A DNA stretch of 51,917 nt from Duncaniella sp. (GTDB lineage Bacteria > Bacteroidota > Bacteroidia > Bacteroidales > Muribaculaceae): assembly GCA_029060405.1 (NCBI GenBank), contig JAIDUB010000062.1, positions 1-51,917 of the forward strand. Direction: 5' to 3'. Position 1 is the stretch's first letter; each line of letters opens with the position of its first letter. The notes beneath the pieces are model-generated. The model was not told where the DNA came from. It saw only the letters and a program-made list of their open reading frames with translations, and searched no databases. Below, piece after piece: positions 43,317 to 51,826 of this stretch. A program made the position numbers and the translations under genes.

Positions 43317-44773
43317 TTGATATCGTGTCTTATGGCATTGAACAGGAGATCGGCAAGTCGCGCGCCTCCCTTGTGGGTCAGGTGTATGTAGTCTTTATTG
43401 ATGTATCCGCCGCGGCTCCATTCCACCACGGCATCCGTTCCGCCCATGGCTTCGCGGGTGTCCCAGAACAGGCAGTGAGCCTTGCGGGCGGCCTCGCGCT
43501 GGGCATCGATCATGGCTGTGGCGGTCGACATGGATCTGATTACCGACCCTCGTTTCTCGCCGCGGTCACCTATACCCATAAGCAATATGTCGGCTCGGGG
43601 ATAGCAGCTTCTCACATGGTTGATTACCTCGACCATGCGCTGGCAATAAACGCTGTAGTTGCGCTGCTTGGCGCTCATGGCGTTGATGCCGAACTCGAGT
43701 ATTATCAGGTTGTAGTCGACTCCGCAGCGGCTCATCTCGTAGCACAGCTGACGGTTGACTTTGCTGAGCGTGATGCCCGAGAAGCCGCGCGACGACATGC
43801 AGTCGACTCCTATGCCCGAAGTGCCGTCGAGCCACACACCCAGTCCTATGAGCGACGATGAATTGGTCTTTACATCAAACCGTGTCGTGGTTCCGTCGAC
43901 CTGAATCATCTGTACCGACGAGTCGGCCGGAACTTCCTGTGTGATCCATTCGCCTGAAGTGCGGTAGGTCACGGTGGCGCCGTTGCGGGCTATGAAAAGA
44001 AACTTCGAGGAGCTCCAGTCCTGAGTCTGAGCGAATGCCTTGGTACCCTGATAGGTCGATACCGCCTGCGGAGTGGAGAGGAAATACTGCTCCGAAAGAC
44101 CCATGTAGCTGAAATCGCATTTCTTCATGGCCGAAAATGCTTTCCATCCGCTGCCGCCCTGCTTTACCGAGCGGCGGAAGCCGGGAAACTCGGAGTGCAT
44201 GTTGACGTAGCCCACGCCTTGACCGCCGTAGACGCTCTGGAGCTTTTCGCGCAGGTCCTGAGCGAAGATGTCACCCTCAATATAGCTGTCGCCCACGAGT
44301 GCTATGCGGGCGAAGGCCCCCGACTGCAGGGTGCGCCGCAGGTTGGCGAGCCCCATCGCTCCGGCGGTATAGTCTTCTATCACTACGAGGTCTCCCACTT
44401 TCGAGGCTTTGGGCGCGGGTACCACGGTGTCATTTTCCACTATGATGTTGGCAAGCGACGGAGAGACAGCGCTTGTGGGGGCATGACCTGAGGTGTCGTT
44501 ATGATCAGTCACCGCTCTCACGGTGATATTGCCGATTTCGGCCTCGGCCTGAGCTTTGAGCAGCTCTGGGTCTATATCTTCAAAAACTTCATCAGGATCA
44601 GTCGCCGTTGAATCGGCCTCGACGCTTAGATCGTGCATCACGTCGGAGAGCAGATTGAATTCCTTGACGACGCCACCGCTCCACTTGTGGACGGGGAGCA
44701 GCGAGACGCCTGCAAGGATGATTACGGCTATTAATATGATGAGGGCGGGACTGCCCGGCTTGTTACTTGACAT
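43313..44773 (-). CDS. Secreted or membrane-anchored SGNH/GDSL-fold protein B
   Basis: 486 residues. The N-terminus has one hydrophobic segment (PALIILIAVIILAGVSLLPV, residues ~8-27) that looks like an uncleaved anchor. SGNH features are ALVGDSYIEGD (near 160), LEFGINAMS (near 350) and DYIHLTHKGGA (near 467). Its layout matches protein A (block I, long beta insertion, then the late blocks), so the two are diverged paralogs. Its first 11 bp overlap the isochorismate-synthase-like gene. Confidence 0.86.
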   Translation of the reverse strand: MSSNKPGSPALIILIAVIILAGVSLLPVHKWSGGVVKEFNLLSDVMHDLSVEADSTATDPDEVFEDIDPELLKAQAEAEIGNITVRAVTDHNDTSGHAPTSAVSPSLANIIVENDTVVPAPKASKVGDLVVIEDYTAGAMGLANLRRTLQSGAFARIALVGDSYIEGDIFAQDLREKLQSVYGGQGVGYVNMHSEFPGFRRSVKQGGSGWKAFSAMKKCDFSYMGLSEQYFLSTPQAVSTYQGTKAFAQTQDWSSSKFLFIARNGATVTYRTSGEWITQEVPADSSVQMIQVDGTTTRFDVKTNSSSLIGLGVWLDGTSGIGVDCMSSRGFSGITLSKVNRQLCYEMSRCGVDYNLIILEFGINAMSAKQRNYSVYCQRMVEVINHVRSCYPRADILLMGIGDRGEKRGSVIRSMSTATAMIDAQREAARKAHCLFWDTREAMGGTDAVVEWSRGGYINKDYIHLTHKGGARLADLLFNAIRHDIK

Positions 44774-45965
44774 ATCGGTTCATCATTAGGAAATCCCTGC
44801 GCGACACATAGTCGGGAAAGGTAATGTTTTCTTTTATTTCGTCGGGGCGCGGTGTCGACGGATCGCCTGTGACCAGAGAGTAGAGGGGCGACATCTTGGC
44901 CATCACCTCGGCCCACTCTTCATCGGCGCGGCTGTCGGGCATGATGCCGCCTCCGGAATATATGTTATATACGTAAGCTTCCTCGCCGTCGATAAGGCAC
45001 GGCACTACCAAAGCTGACCGCAGATTGACGTATGCTTCTATATCGTCGCCCGATTTTATGCCTGTGAATCCGGTGTAGCAATATCGTTGGTGCTTCTCGA
45101 TACGCGATATGAGCTGCGCGGCCTTGTCGCGGTCAGGATACCCGGCCACGGCAGGTGTGGGACTGAGTGCGTAGAGAAGGGCGGCCGGATCGAAGTCGCC
45201 TTCGGCTCCGATGTGAGTGCAGAGGTGCTTGACGGGGCCGAAGAAAAGTTCCTCGGGATCTGACACCTCAACGGCCAGACCGGCGGACTCAAAAGTATTG
45301 ACTATATGATTGACCACACACAGGTGCTCGCGGATATTCTTGTCGCTCCACTCGCGGTTGTCTTCGGCAGGCATCGTGCCGGCCAGAGCCATGGATAGCA
45401 CGGCTTTTTCTCTCGGAAAGCAGCGCACGAGGAGCTCGGGCGTGGCGCCGAGCCACAGCCCGGTTTCGGGAGTGAACACGAGAAATCTGAAGGTCGACGG
45501 GAAATTGTGGAAGTAATCCCACATTATTTCATGAAGCGGCTTGCGGGTAGCTACGGCGGTCATCTGCGATACGACAGCTTTACCGTGATAGCGGCTCACG
45601 GCATCGACAGCCATGCGCACGGCGGCAGCATGTTGCATGCGGGTGGTGGATTTGAGCGACGGTACCACATCGGCGGGCATATACAGTCCGTCGACATTTT
45701 CCAGATAGTCAAGCTCGGCTATAGTTTCGTCGATATCGTAGTCATATGCCACTCCGGCTATGTAGGGCTCGTCGTTGTTGAAGAAATTGATGAAGAAACC
45801 GTTCCATGTCGGGTCAGACAGACCGGCACGGCATTCATTGTTCTCGTCGGGACGCTGGGCGAAGAAAATTATGTCGTCGCTGTCGGGTGGCATATATAGC
45901 GTGAACGGCAGATTATGCCTCACGCACCTGCGTATCGTGTCGTTATATTGCTCGATGGTGGCCAT
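44763..45965 (-). CDS. menF: Isochorismate synthase-like chorismate-binding enzyme
   Basis: 400 residues. The chorismate-binding fold is seen in WLGATPELLVR (near 185), MALAGTMPA (near 205), LSPTPAVAGYPDRDKA (near 280), RYCYTGFTGI (near 305) and NIYSGGGIMPDSRADEEW (near 355). It should turn chorismate into isochorismate, the first step of menaquinone synthesis, the main quinone of Bacteroidales. No menD or other men gene is next to it, so aminodeoxychorismate or salicylate synthase-type chemistry cannot be excluded. It sits 4 bp after rimO. Confidence 0.8.
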   Translation of the reverse strand: MATIEQYNDTIRRCVRHNLPFTLYMPPDSDDIIFFAQRPDENNECRAGLSDPTWNGFFINFFNNDEPYIAGVAYDYDIDETIAELDYLENVDGLYMPADVVPSLKSTTRMQHAAAVRMAVDAVSRYHGKAVVSQMTAVATRKPLHEIMWDYFHNFPSTFRFLVFTPETGLWLGATPELLVRCFPREKAVLSMALAGTMPAEDNREWSDKNIREHLCVVNHIVNTFESAGLAVEVSDPEELFFGPVKHLCTHIGAEGDFDPAALLYALSPTPAVAGYPDRDKAAQLISRIEKHQRYCYTGFTGIKSGDDIEAYVNLRSALVVPCLIDGEEAYVYNIYSGGGIMPDSRADEEWAEVMAKMSPLYSLVTGDPSTPRPDEIKENITFPDYVSRRDFLMMNRYVK

Positions 45966-45969
45966 AGCG

Positions 45970-47271
45970 TCAGTCTTTAGTTATCGGTCGCGCTATAAGT
46001 TCAAACGGCAATGTATCCGTTACCTCCACCTCCACCATATCGCCCGGATGAAGCTTCTCGCTCTTTTCCACGAGCACTTCGGGGTCAACTTCGGGCGAGT
46101 CAAATTCAGTGCGGCCCACATAATAGTCCGCCTCCTCGCGGTCAATCATCACGCGCAAGCGTTTTCCCTTCTGCTCAGCCATGAGTTCGGCGGAAATTTC
46201 TTCCTGCAGAGCCATAAGTCGCTCCAGACGGCTCTGTTTCACATCGTCGGGGATAGAGTCGGTGAAGTCGGCGGCCGCGCGTGTATCTTCCTCCTCGCAG
46301 TAAGAGAAAGCACCCATGCGGTCAAAACGCTGCTCTCTCACGAAGTCCATCAGTTGCTCGAAATCTTCCTCCTCCTCGCCCGGGAAGCCCACCATGAGAG
46401 TGGTGCGGATTTTTATTCCCGGCACCCGGCGGCGTATTTCGGCGAGCAGGCGGCGCGTTTCGTCGGCCGTGATGTGGCGGCGCATGTTGGTGAGCACGCG
46501 GTCAGAGATGTGCTGCAACGCTATGTCGAGATATCGGCACACTTTGGGATTGCGTTCCATAGCGTCGAGCATCTCCAAGGGGAAATCGGCCGGATAAGCG
46601 TAGTGCAGACGTATCCATTCCACCCCGTCCACGGCTGCGATAGCATCGATGAGATCGGCAATGCGGCGTTCGCCATATAAGTCTATTCCGTAATAGGTCA
46701 GCTCCTGAGCTATCACATTGAATTCCTTCACGCCGCGGGCTACGAGCATCTTCACTTCATCCACTATCTCCTCAATGGGTCGGGAGCGGTGGCGGCCTGT
46801 GATCAGAGGTATGGCGCAGAAGGCGCAGAATCGGTTGCACCCTTCCGAGATTTTCAGATAGGCATGATGGCGCGGAGTGGTGATGACGCGGTCGTAGGGA
46901 GCCGATGCGGGGTGGCGGCGCGAAAGGTCGGTGACCAGCTGCGGCCACGAATGTTTACCATACCAGCCGTCGACCTCGGGAATCTCCTTGGGAAGCACTT
47001 CGCTGTATCGCTCGGAGAGGCATCCCATCACATACACGGCATCGATTTTACCCTCGGCCCGCAGAGCCGTGCGGGCGAGTATCTCGTTGATTGATTCCTC
47101 TTTGGCGTCGCCTATGAAGCCGCAGGTGTTTATCACCACTATATCGCCTTTGCGAGAATCCTCAGCCTCGTGGACCACACGGTAGCCCACGTTCTCGAGC
47201 ATTCTCATCAGCCGCTCCGAATCCACGAGATTTTTCGAGCAGCCCAGCGAAATTACGTTTACGCGCTTCAC
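45970..47271 (-). CDS. rimO: Ribosomal protein S12 methylthiotransferase RimO
   Basis: 433 residues. RimO adds a methylthio group to an Asp of ribosomal protein S12. The N-terminal UPF0004 domain has three cluster cysteines (ISLGCSKN, INTCGFI, VMGCLSERY). The radical SAM motif CNRFCAFC (near residue 140) binds the second cluster, and a TRAM domain closes the protein. The SLGCSKNLVDSE start is diagnostic for RimO against MiaB. It overlaps ftsY at its start and is followed by the chorismate enzyme. Confidence 0.96.
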   Translation of the reverse strand: MKRVNVISLGCSKNLVDSERLMRMLENVGYRVVHEAEDSRKGDIVVINTCGFIGDAKEESINEILARTALRAEGKIDAVYVMGCLSERYSEVLPKEIPEVDGWYGKHSWPQLVTDLSRRHPASAPYDRVITTPRHHAYLKISEGCNRFCAFCAIPLITGRHRSRPIEEIVDEVKMLVARGVKEFNVIAQELTYYGIDLYGERRIADLIDAIAAVDGVEWIRLHYAYPADFPLEMLDAMERNPKVCRYLDIALQHISDRVLTNMRRHITADETRRLLAEIRRRVPGIKIRTTLMVGFPGEEEEDFEQLMDFVREQRFDRMGAFSYCEEEDTRAAADFTDSIPDDVKQSRLERLMALQEEISAELMAEQKGKRLRVMIDREEADYYVGRTEFDSPEVDPEVLVEKSEKLHPGDMVEVEVTDTLPFELIARPITKD

Positions 47272-48236
47272 TTTTCGCCGAAGAGTGATTTTACAAATTC
47301 CTTCTTGTTGAATACCTGCAGGTCAGCGATACCTTCACCCAGACCGATATATTTCACCGGTATGCGGAACTGGTCGCTAATGCCTATCACCACGCCGCCT
47401 TTGGCGGTACCGTCGAGCTTGGTGATGGCGAGGCCGTTGACCTGAGTGGCCGCCGTAAACTGGCGTGCCTGCTCGAAAGCGTTCTGACCCGTCGACCCGT
47501 CGAGCACCAGCAATACCTCGTGAGGAGCGCCTGGCACTATCTTCTGCATCACGTTGCGTATCTTGGTGAGCTCGTCCATGAGATGCTTCTTATTGTGCAG
47601 GCGGCCGGCCGTGTCGATAATCACCACATCGGCATTATTGGCCACTGCGCTCTGTAGCGTATCGTAAGCCACCGACGCAGGATCGGCGCCTATCTTCTGC
47701 TTCACCACCGGAACCCCGGCACGCTCACCCCACACGTCGAGTTGCTCTATCGCTGCCGCGCGGAACGTATCGGCCGCGCCAAGATATACCTTGTTGCCCG
47801 CAGCCTTAAACTGGGCGGCGAGCTTGCCTATAGTCGTGGTCTTGCCGGCGCCGTTCACACCCACCACCATTATAACGTGGGGCTTGTGAACCTCGGGCAC
47901 CTTAAATTCTTCATCGGCAGCCGTGGCTGGGTCATTCTCCACCAGCATATCGGCTATCTCCTCACACAGCAGAGAGTTAAGCTCCGACGAACTGACATAT
48001 TTATCACGGGCAACGCGCTTTTCCAGACGGTCGATGATTTTCAATGTCGTATCCACGCCCACGTCGCTGGTCACAAACACCTCCTCGAGATTGTCGAGCA
48101 CTTCGGCGTCGACCTTCGACTTACCCGCTACGGCGCGCGTAAGACGGTCGAAAAAACCGCGTTGGGTTTTTTCCAGACCCTTGTCGAGCGTCTCTTTTTT
48201 CTGTTCTTTTGACTTGAAAAAATCAAAAAATCCCAT
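47268..48236 (-). CDS. ftsY: Signal recognition particle receptor FtsY
   Basis: 322 residues with a short basic N-terminus (MGFFDFFKSKEQKK) instead of a long acidic domain, as usual in Bacteroidetes. The NG domain shows GVNGAGKTTTIGKLA (near 125), DTFRAAAIEQL, IIDTAGRLHN (near 208) and TKLDGTAKGG (near 280). It docks ribosome-SRP complexes at the membrane. It is the first gene of the long minus-strand series, with a well-formed promoter at 48275-48306. Confidence 0.97.
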   Translation of the reverse strand: MGFFDFFKSKEQKKETLDKGLEKTQRGFFDRLTRAVAGKSKVDAEVLDNLEEVFVTSDVGVDTTLKIIDRLEKRVARDKYVSSSELNSLLCEEIADMLVENDPATAADEEFKVPEVHKPHVIMVVGVNGAGKTTTIGKLAAQFKAAGNKVYLGAADTFRAAAIEQLDVWGERAGVPVVKQKIGADPASVAYDTLQSAVANNADVVIIDTAGRLHNKKHLMDELTKIRNVMQKIVPGAPHEVLLVLDGSTGQNAFEQARQFTAATQVNGLAITKLDGTAKGGVVIGISDQFRIPVKYIGLGEGIADLQVFNKKEFVKSLFGEK

Positions 48237-48274
48237 AACCTGTTCAGTTAACGTTACACATCAGTTTAGACCTG

Positions 48275-48306
48275 CAAAGTTACAACAATTTTCCATTATC
48301 CACAAA
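48275..48306 (-). promoter_or_regulatory. Promoter of the ftsY operon
   Basis: On the minus strand a -33 TTTG (48303-48306) and a -7 TAACTTTG (48275-48282) are spaced 20 bp apart, the consensus arrangement. The leader is about 35 bases. Confidence 0.75.
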
Positions 48307-48314
48307 TCGAAGAT

Positions 48315-48597
48315 GGTTTTAGGGATTAGGTTTTAGGTTTTAGGGATTAGGGATTAGGTTTTAGGGATTAGGAATTGTTTTTTGAGGATTAAATTTTTTG
48401 TCTTTGGGTGAGAAGGTCATTGAAAAGCAACGGCTTTCCAATCCTCCGGATCATAGCCACGGCCATTCAAGCCCCACCCAGAGACAAAATCAATCCCTCC
48501 CACCTAAAGCCTAATCCCTAAAGCCTAATCCCTAAAGCCTAATCCCTAAAACCTAATCCCTAAAACCTAATCCCTAATCCCTAATCCCTAACCCCTA
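48315..48597. repeat. Long inverted repeat of telomere-like TTTAGGGATTAGG units
   Basis: The left arm (48315-48372) consists of (T)TTTAGGGATTAGG units; the right arm (48505-48597) is the same sequence inverted with more copies (CCTAATCCCTAAAGC and CCTAATCCCTAAAAC). Inside, TTTTGTCTTTGGGTG (48396-48410) pairs with CACCCAGAGACAAAA (48475-48489), so the whole can form one very long stem with a ~64-base loop. It lies between two divergent promoters. No gene is in 48237-48784. Confidence 0.85.
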
Positions 48598-48652
48598 CTT
48601 ATAAAAATAGTTAAATAACGCTAAAAAACTGATGATGAAGCTGAAATCGTTG

Positions 48653-48660
48653 TATCTTTG
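48653..48660 (+). promoter_or_regulatory. Bacteroidetes -7 box, 831-residue secreted protein
   Basis: TATCTTTG, with a leader of about 120 bases before the ATG at 48785. The leader is longer than for other genes here and could carry regulation. Confidence 0.55.
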
Positions 48661-48784
48661 TAGTCTGTAAGGGATATGCCGCATCCTTACCAGTCCTTAC
48701 CTTACACTACGGCAACTCCCTGACAGACACATACCTTAAAACTATAAATATCTTTCTATACCTTAATTTAACCAAATTTTTCAC

Positions 48785-51280
48785 ATGAAAAAAATCTTTA
48801 CGCTATTTGCTGCGACCTTGCTGTCTATTGGGGCTTGGGCGCAGGAGAGTGTATCCGTCACATGGACATTAGGAGCAAAAGTCTATGAAAATATTGACGG
48901 TGTACCATCTGACCAAAATGCATTAACCGGTATCCTCACAAAGGGTAGCAAAATGAATGGCAAAGGTTCACGTACAGCTAAACCATCGAGCGGGGATATC
49001 AAAATGACAACATGGTCTCAAGCCCAAAAGGGAGGTTACGATCCCGATACTTATGTGGAATTCACAGTAACTCCTAAGGATGGTTATTCATTCAAACCTA
49101 CCAGTATTTCATTCGATCATGGTTCCGTGAAAAACGGCATGGGACGCTATGATGTTGAATATATAAATGGTGAGAATGTAGTTTCTGTTGCTAAAACTAA
49201 AACCAGCACCCGCATAAACGAGTCTACTGATGATGCGAGCCTTAATTATCATTGCTCATACGCCCTGAAAGATACTGAAGCTACTGAGGATGCCCACGTT
49301 GTAAGAATTTATTTTTATAGTAGCTCAGCTACCGATGGCAGCTCGCGTGAATTCGGTCTCGCTAATGTAATAATTTCCGGTGTAGCTGAAGCTCTTGGTG
49401 AGACTCGCGAGGCTGCTGATATTAATTGGTCCGTTGAGGAACTGGCATATAAGATACGTGATAATGTTCCCGCTCTTCCCGAACTGCAAAATCCTCATAA
49501 TCTTGCAATCACCTACACTTCCACTAACGCTGAAGTTGCCGAAGTCAATGAAGCCGGAGAGGTCGTACTGAAAAATACTAAAGAAGGTATTGCTTTCATT
49601 ACAGCGGATTTTGACGGCGATGACAATTATCGACCCGGCTCTTCGACACTTAAAGTTACTGTCACTACCAACAGAGTAGTGAATAAACTTGTTTATTTCG
49701 ATGGTGAAAAACTCAGTCCCGAAGTAGACAAAATTTATAAGGCAGAGCTTGACAGCTATCCTACCGGAGAGATCTATAAGGATCGTTGCCTTACAATTGA
49801 AACTCGTAGCGAGACTATCAATGGTAGTGTAGCAGGTGAATATGCCGGTCAAAAATTCACTAAGTCTATTCAAGTAAAAGTAAATAGTGAGCCCAGTGAA
49901 GAGGATCCTTACGGTAATGAGTACGGCGACAGTGAATCTGAAGCCCGCAAGACGACTTCTCTTATCGTTAAGCCTAATGTTGACCTTACTCTCTATGTAT
50001 ACGGCCGTCGCCAGACAGTGGAGAACGCCGATAAGTATGAAGAAATCGACGACGAGGAAAACAATGTAATCACCTGCAACCACTATTATACTTTTGTAGC
50101 AAACGATGGCAAGTCACTGAAATTTGACGACACCGATGAACCTACCGTAGTTCTTGAAAAGAACGTTTACCTTGGCGAATGGGTGGGTACTGACTACGTG
50201 TTCGGTATCTCGGAAGTCGAACTTCAGGCCGGTCAGGAATACAATATGTATGCTATTGGTACCACCTATCAGGTCAACGGTATCGGATATGTCGAAAAAG
50301 AAAAGAATCCCAACGTCATGCCCAGCGACGATAACATCATCGCATTCGTATCTGGTACCAACGGTGGATCAATGACCGACGATAACGGCTTCACAGTAGC
50401 TCGTACCGGTGCAGGCAAACTTTCAAGCGGTAACAATATCATGGTTTACGGTAAGAATTACACCTCGACCAAGATGAAGGGTATCATTACCGACGACGAG
50501 CAGATCACTTACACCATCACTGCTCCCGAAGGCAAAGTTATCTCTGCCGTAACTGTATATGCTTATGCAAGTAACCAAAAGACAGATGATGCTATCTATT
50601 TCACCAAAGTAGGTAACCACACATTTGCTGAAGGTGAAACCGAAGCAATCGCTTCAACCGATGCAAAAACTCCTGTAGTTAACAGCTTTAACCACATCAT
50701 GCTCAACTCGGTTGACATGGAACTTCACACCGGCCTTAACGATGATATCTGCGCTGTTTTTGAAGTTACAATTTTCAATAAAGAGAATGCACCCGCTGCT
50801 CCTATATTGACCGTTGACGGCGAGGAACACACCGGTGAAGAATTTGAATTTGAAAGTGAATCTTCTGTTGTGATCAATCCTGTTGCTGACCACCACAACA
50901 TCTACTTCCACTTCGCCGCTGATGAGGCTCAGGCTGCTCCCGCTAAGGTGAAACTCTATGCCGAAGGCGCTACTGCTGCACCCGTTGCTTCTATGGTACA
51001 CGAAGGTAAGACATTTACACTCATGCCCGAAGAAGGTGTGACAATCGACAAGGCCGGTACACTTTCCTTCTTCGCTCATGACCCCGTAAACGACCTCACC
51101 AGTGAAGTCAAGACTCTCAAGGTTAAGGGCAACGGCGTTGTTACCGGTATCGAAAACGTATCTGTTGACGCTGCTGCTGAGGTTGAGTACTTCAATCTGC
51201 AGGGTATCCGCGTTGCTAATCCCGAAAACGGTGTATTCATCCGTCGTCAGGGTAAGGAAGTTAAGAAGGTGGTTCTCTAA
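48785..51280 (+). CDS. Large secreted protein with Ig-like domain and sorting-type tail
   Basis: 831 residues with a signal peptide (MKKIFTLFAATLLSIGAWAQ). Residues ~25-200 form a beta-rich domain. Residues ~215-300 resemble a bacterial Ig-like (BIG2) domain (ITYTSTNAEVAEVNEAGEVVLKN...FDGDDNYRPGS...VTVT). Further beta domains follow. The last ~45 residues (EVEYFNLQGIRVANPENGVFIRRQGKEVKKVVL) resemble the type IX sorting tail, as in the cassette at 19038-27145. No catalytic motif is visible; a surface or adhesive role is likely. A hairpin repeat and a terminator follow the stop. Confidence 0.85.
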   Translation: MKKIFTLFAATLLSIGAWAQESVSVTWTLGAKVYENIDGVPSDQNALTGILTKGSKMNGKGSRTAKPSSGDIKMTTWSQAQKGGYDPDTYVEFTVTPKDGYSFKPTSISFDHGSVKNGMGRYDVEYINGENVVSVAKTKTSTRINESTDDASLNYHCSYALKDTEATEDAHVVRIYFYSSSATDGSSREFGLANVIISGVAEALGETREAADINWSVEELAYKIRDNVPALPELQNPHNLAITYTSTNAEVAEVNEAGEVVLKNTKEGIAFITADFDGDDNYRPGSSTLKVTVTTNRVVNKLVYFDGEKLSPEVDKIYKAELDSYPTGEIYKDRCLTIETRSETINGSVAGEYAGQKFTKSIQVKVNSEPSEEDPYGNEYGDSESEARKTTSLIVKPNVDLTLYVYGRRQTVENADKYEEIDDEENNVITCNHYYTFVANDGKSLKFDDTDEPTVVLEKNVYLGEWVGTDYVFGISEVELQAGQEYNMYAIGTTYQVNGIGYVEKEKNPNVMPSDDNIIAFVSGTNGGSMTDDNGFTVARTGAGKLSSGNNIMVYGKNYTSTKMKGIITDDEQITYTITAPEGKVISAVTVYAYASNQKTDDAIYFTKVGNHTFAEGETEAIASTDAKTPVVNSFNHIMLNSVDMELHTGLNDDICAVFEVTIFNKENAPAAPILTVDGEEHTGEEFEFESESSVVINPVADHHNIYFHFAADEAQAAPAKVKLYAEGATAAPVASMVHEGKTFTLMPEEGVTIDKAGTLSFFAHDPVNDLTSEVKTLKVKGNGVVTGIENVSVDAAAEVEYFNLQGIRVANPENGVFIRRQGKEVKKVVL

Positions 51281-51294
51281 TCCGCTGAGACTCT

Positions 51295-51320
51295 GAAACA
51301 TCGCGAAGCGATGTCCCTAC
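51295..51320 (+). repeat. Dispersed short hairpin repeat, copy F
   Basis: GAAAC, with stem ACATCGC (51298-51304), loop GAA, stem GCGATGT (51308-51314), then CCCTAC. It lies between the stop codon and the terminator of the secreted protein gene. Confidence 0.75.
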
Positions 51321-51328
51321 AATATCGT

Positions 51329-51361
51329 CGCCCGTTGCCATTGAGCAGCGGGCGATTTTTG
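51329..51361 (+). terminator. Rho-independent terminator of the 831-residue protein gene
   Basis: CGCCCGTTGC (51329-51338) pairs with GCAGCGGGCG (51345-51354), with one G-T pair, and is followed by A and five T. Confidence 0.85.
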
Positions 51362-51388
51362 TAATTATTTGCTTTTGAAGCCAACTCC

Positions 51389-51415
51389 TGTAGGGACGCT
51401 CACTCGGGAGCGTCC
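51389..51415 (-). repeat. Dispersed short hairpin repeat, copy G (inverted)
   Basis: TGTAGGGACGCTC, loop ACTCGG, GAGCGTCC; on the minus strand it ends in CCCTACA like the other copies. It faces copy F. Confidence 0.6.
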
Positions 51416-51459
51416 GGCGCTGACTACGGCGATGAAATAATACCATTTTGCTCGGCCGG
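51416..51459 (+). repeat. 44 bp direct repeat, first copy
   Basis: It starts GGCGCTGACTACGGCGATGA and ends GCTCGGCCGG. The second copy is at 51783-51826 with one A/T difference. Confidence 0.8.
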
Positions 51460-51782
51460 GCGCTCCTGTGAAGCGCCCCTATAGGCGTGGCAATCAATGG
51501 GATATGAATGTCATTGGGGTTGGGGTAGTGACCCCTGCTACATATTATTGCGAAGCAATTTCATCCCGGAGGGATCGACATCTTTATAGCCGCGGGTGCT
51601 TGCCACCCGTGGTAGTTGGTCCAAAAAGTGAATCAGCCCGGGATGGGCTGCACAACTCATGAGCATAGTTCAACCTCACCGAGGTTGGGTAGGATGTGGT
51701 TATTTTGCCCCGGGTGGCAAGCACCCGGGGTTATCCAGCTGCCTACCCCTCCGGGGTGATAGCTGCCGCGGGTTGTCGCTGG

Positions 51783-51826
51783 GGCGCTGACTACGGCGAT
51801 GAAATAATACCTTTTTGCTCGGCCGG
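51783..51826 (+). repeat. 44 bp direct repeat, second copy
   Basis: It matches 51416-51459 at 43 of 44 positions. Both copies are followed by a further GC-rich hairpin-prone stretch. Confidence 0.8.

Noticed and set aside
45775-46680. 301-residue open frame antisense to the menF-like gene and rimO
   Set aside because: It crosses two well-supported genes and has no signal or motif of its own.
48315-48597. Possible real telomere or linear-replicon end
   Set aside because: The repeats form an internal inverted repeat flanked on both sides by normal chromosomal genes.
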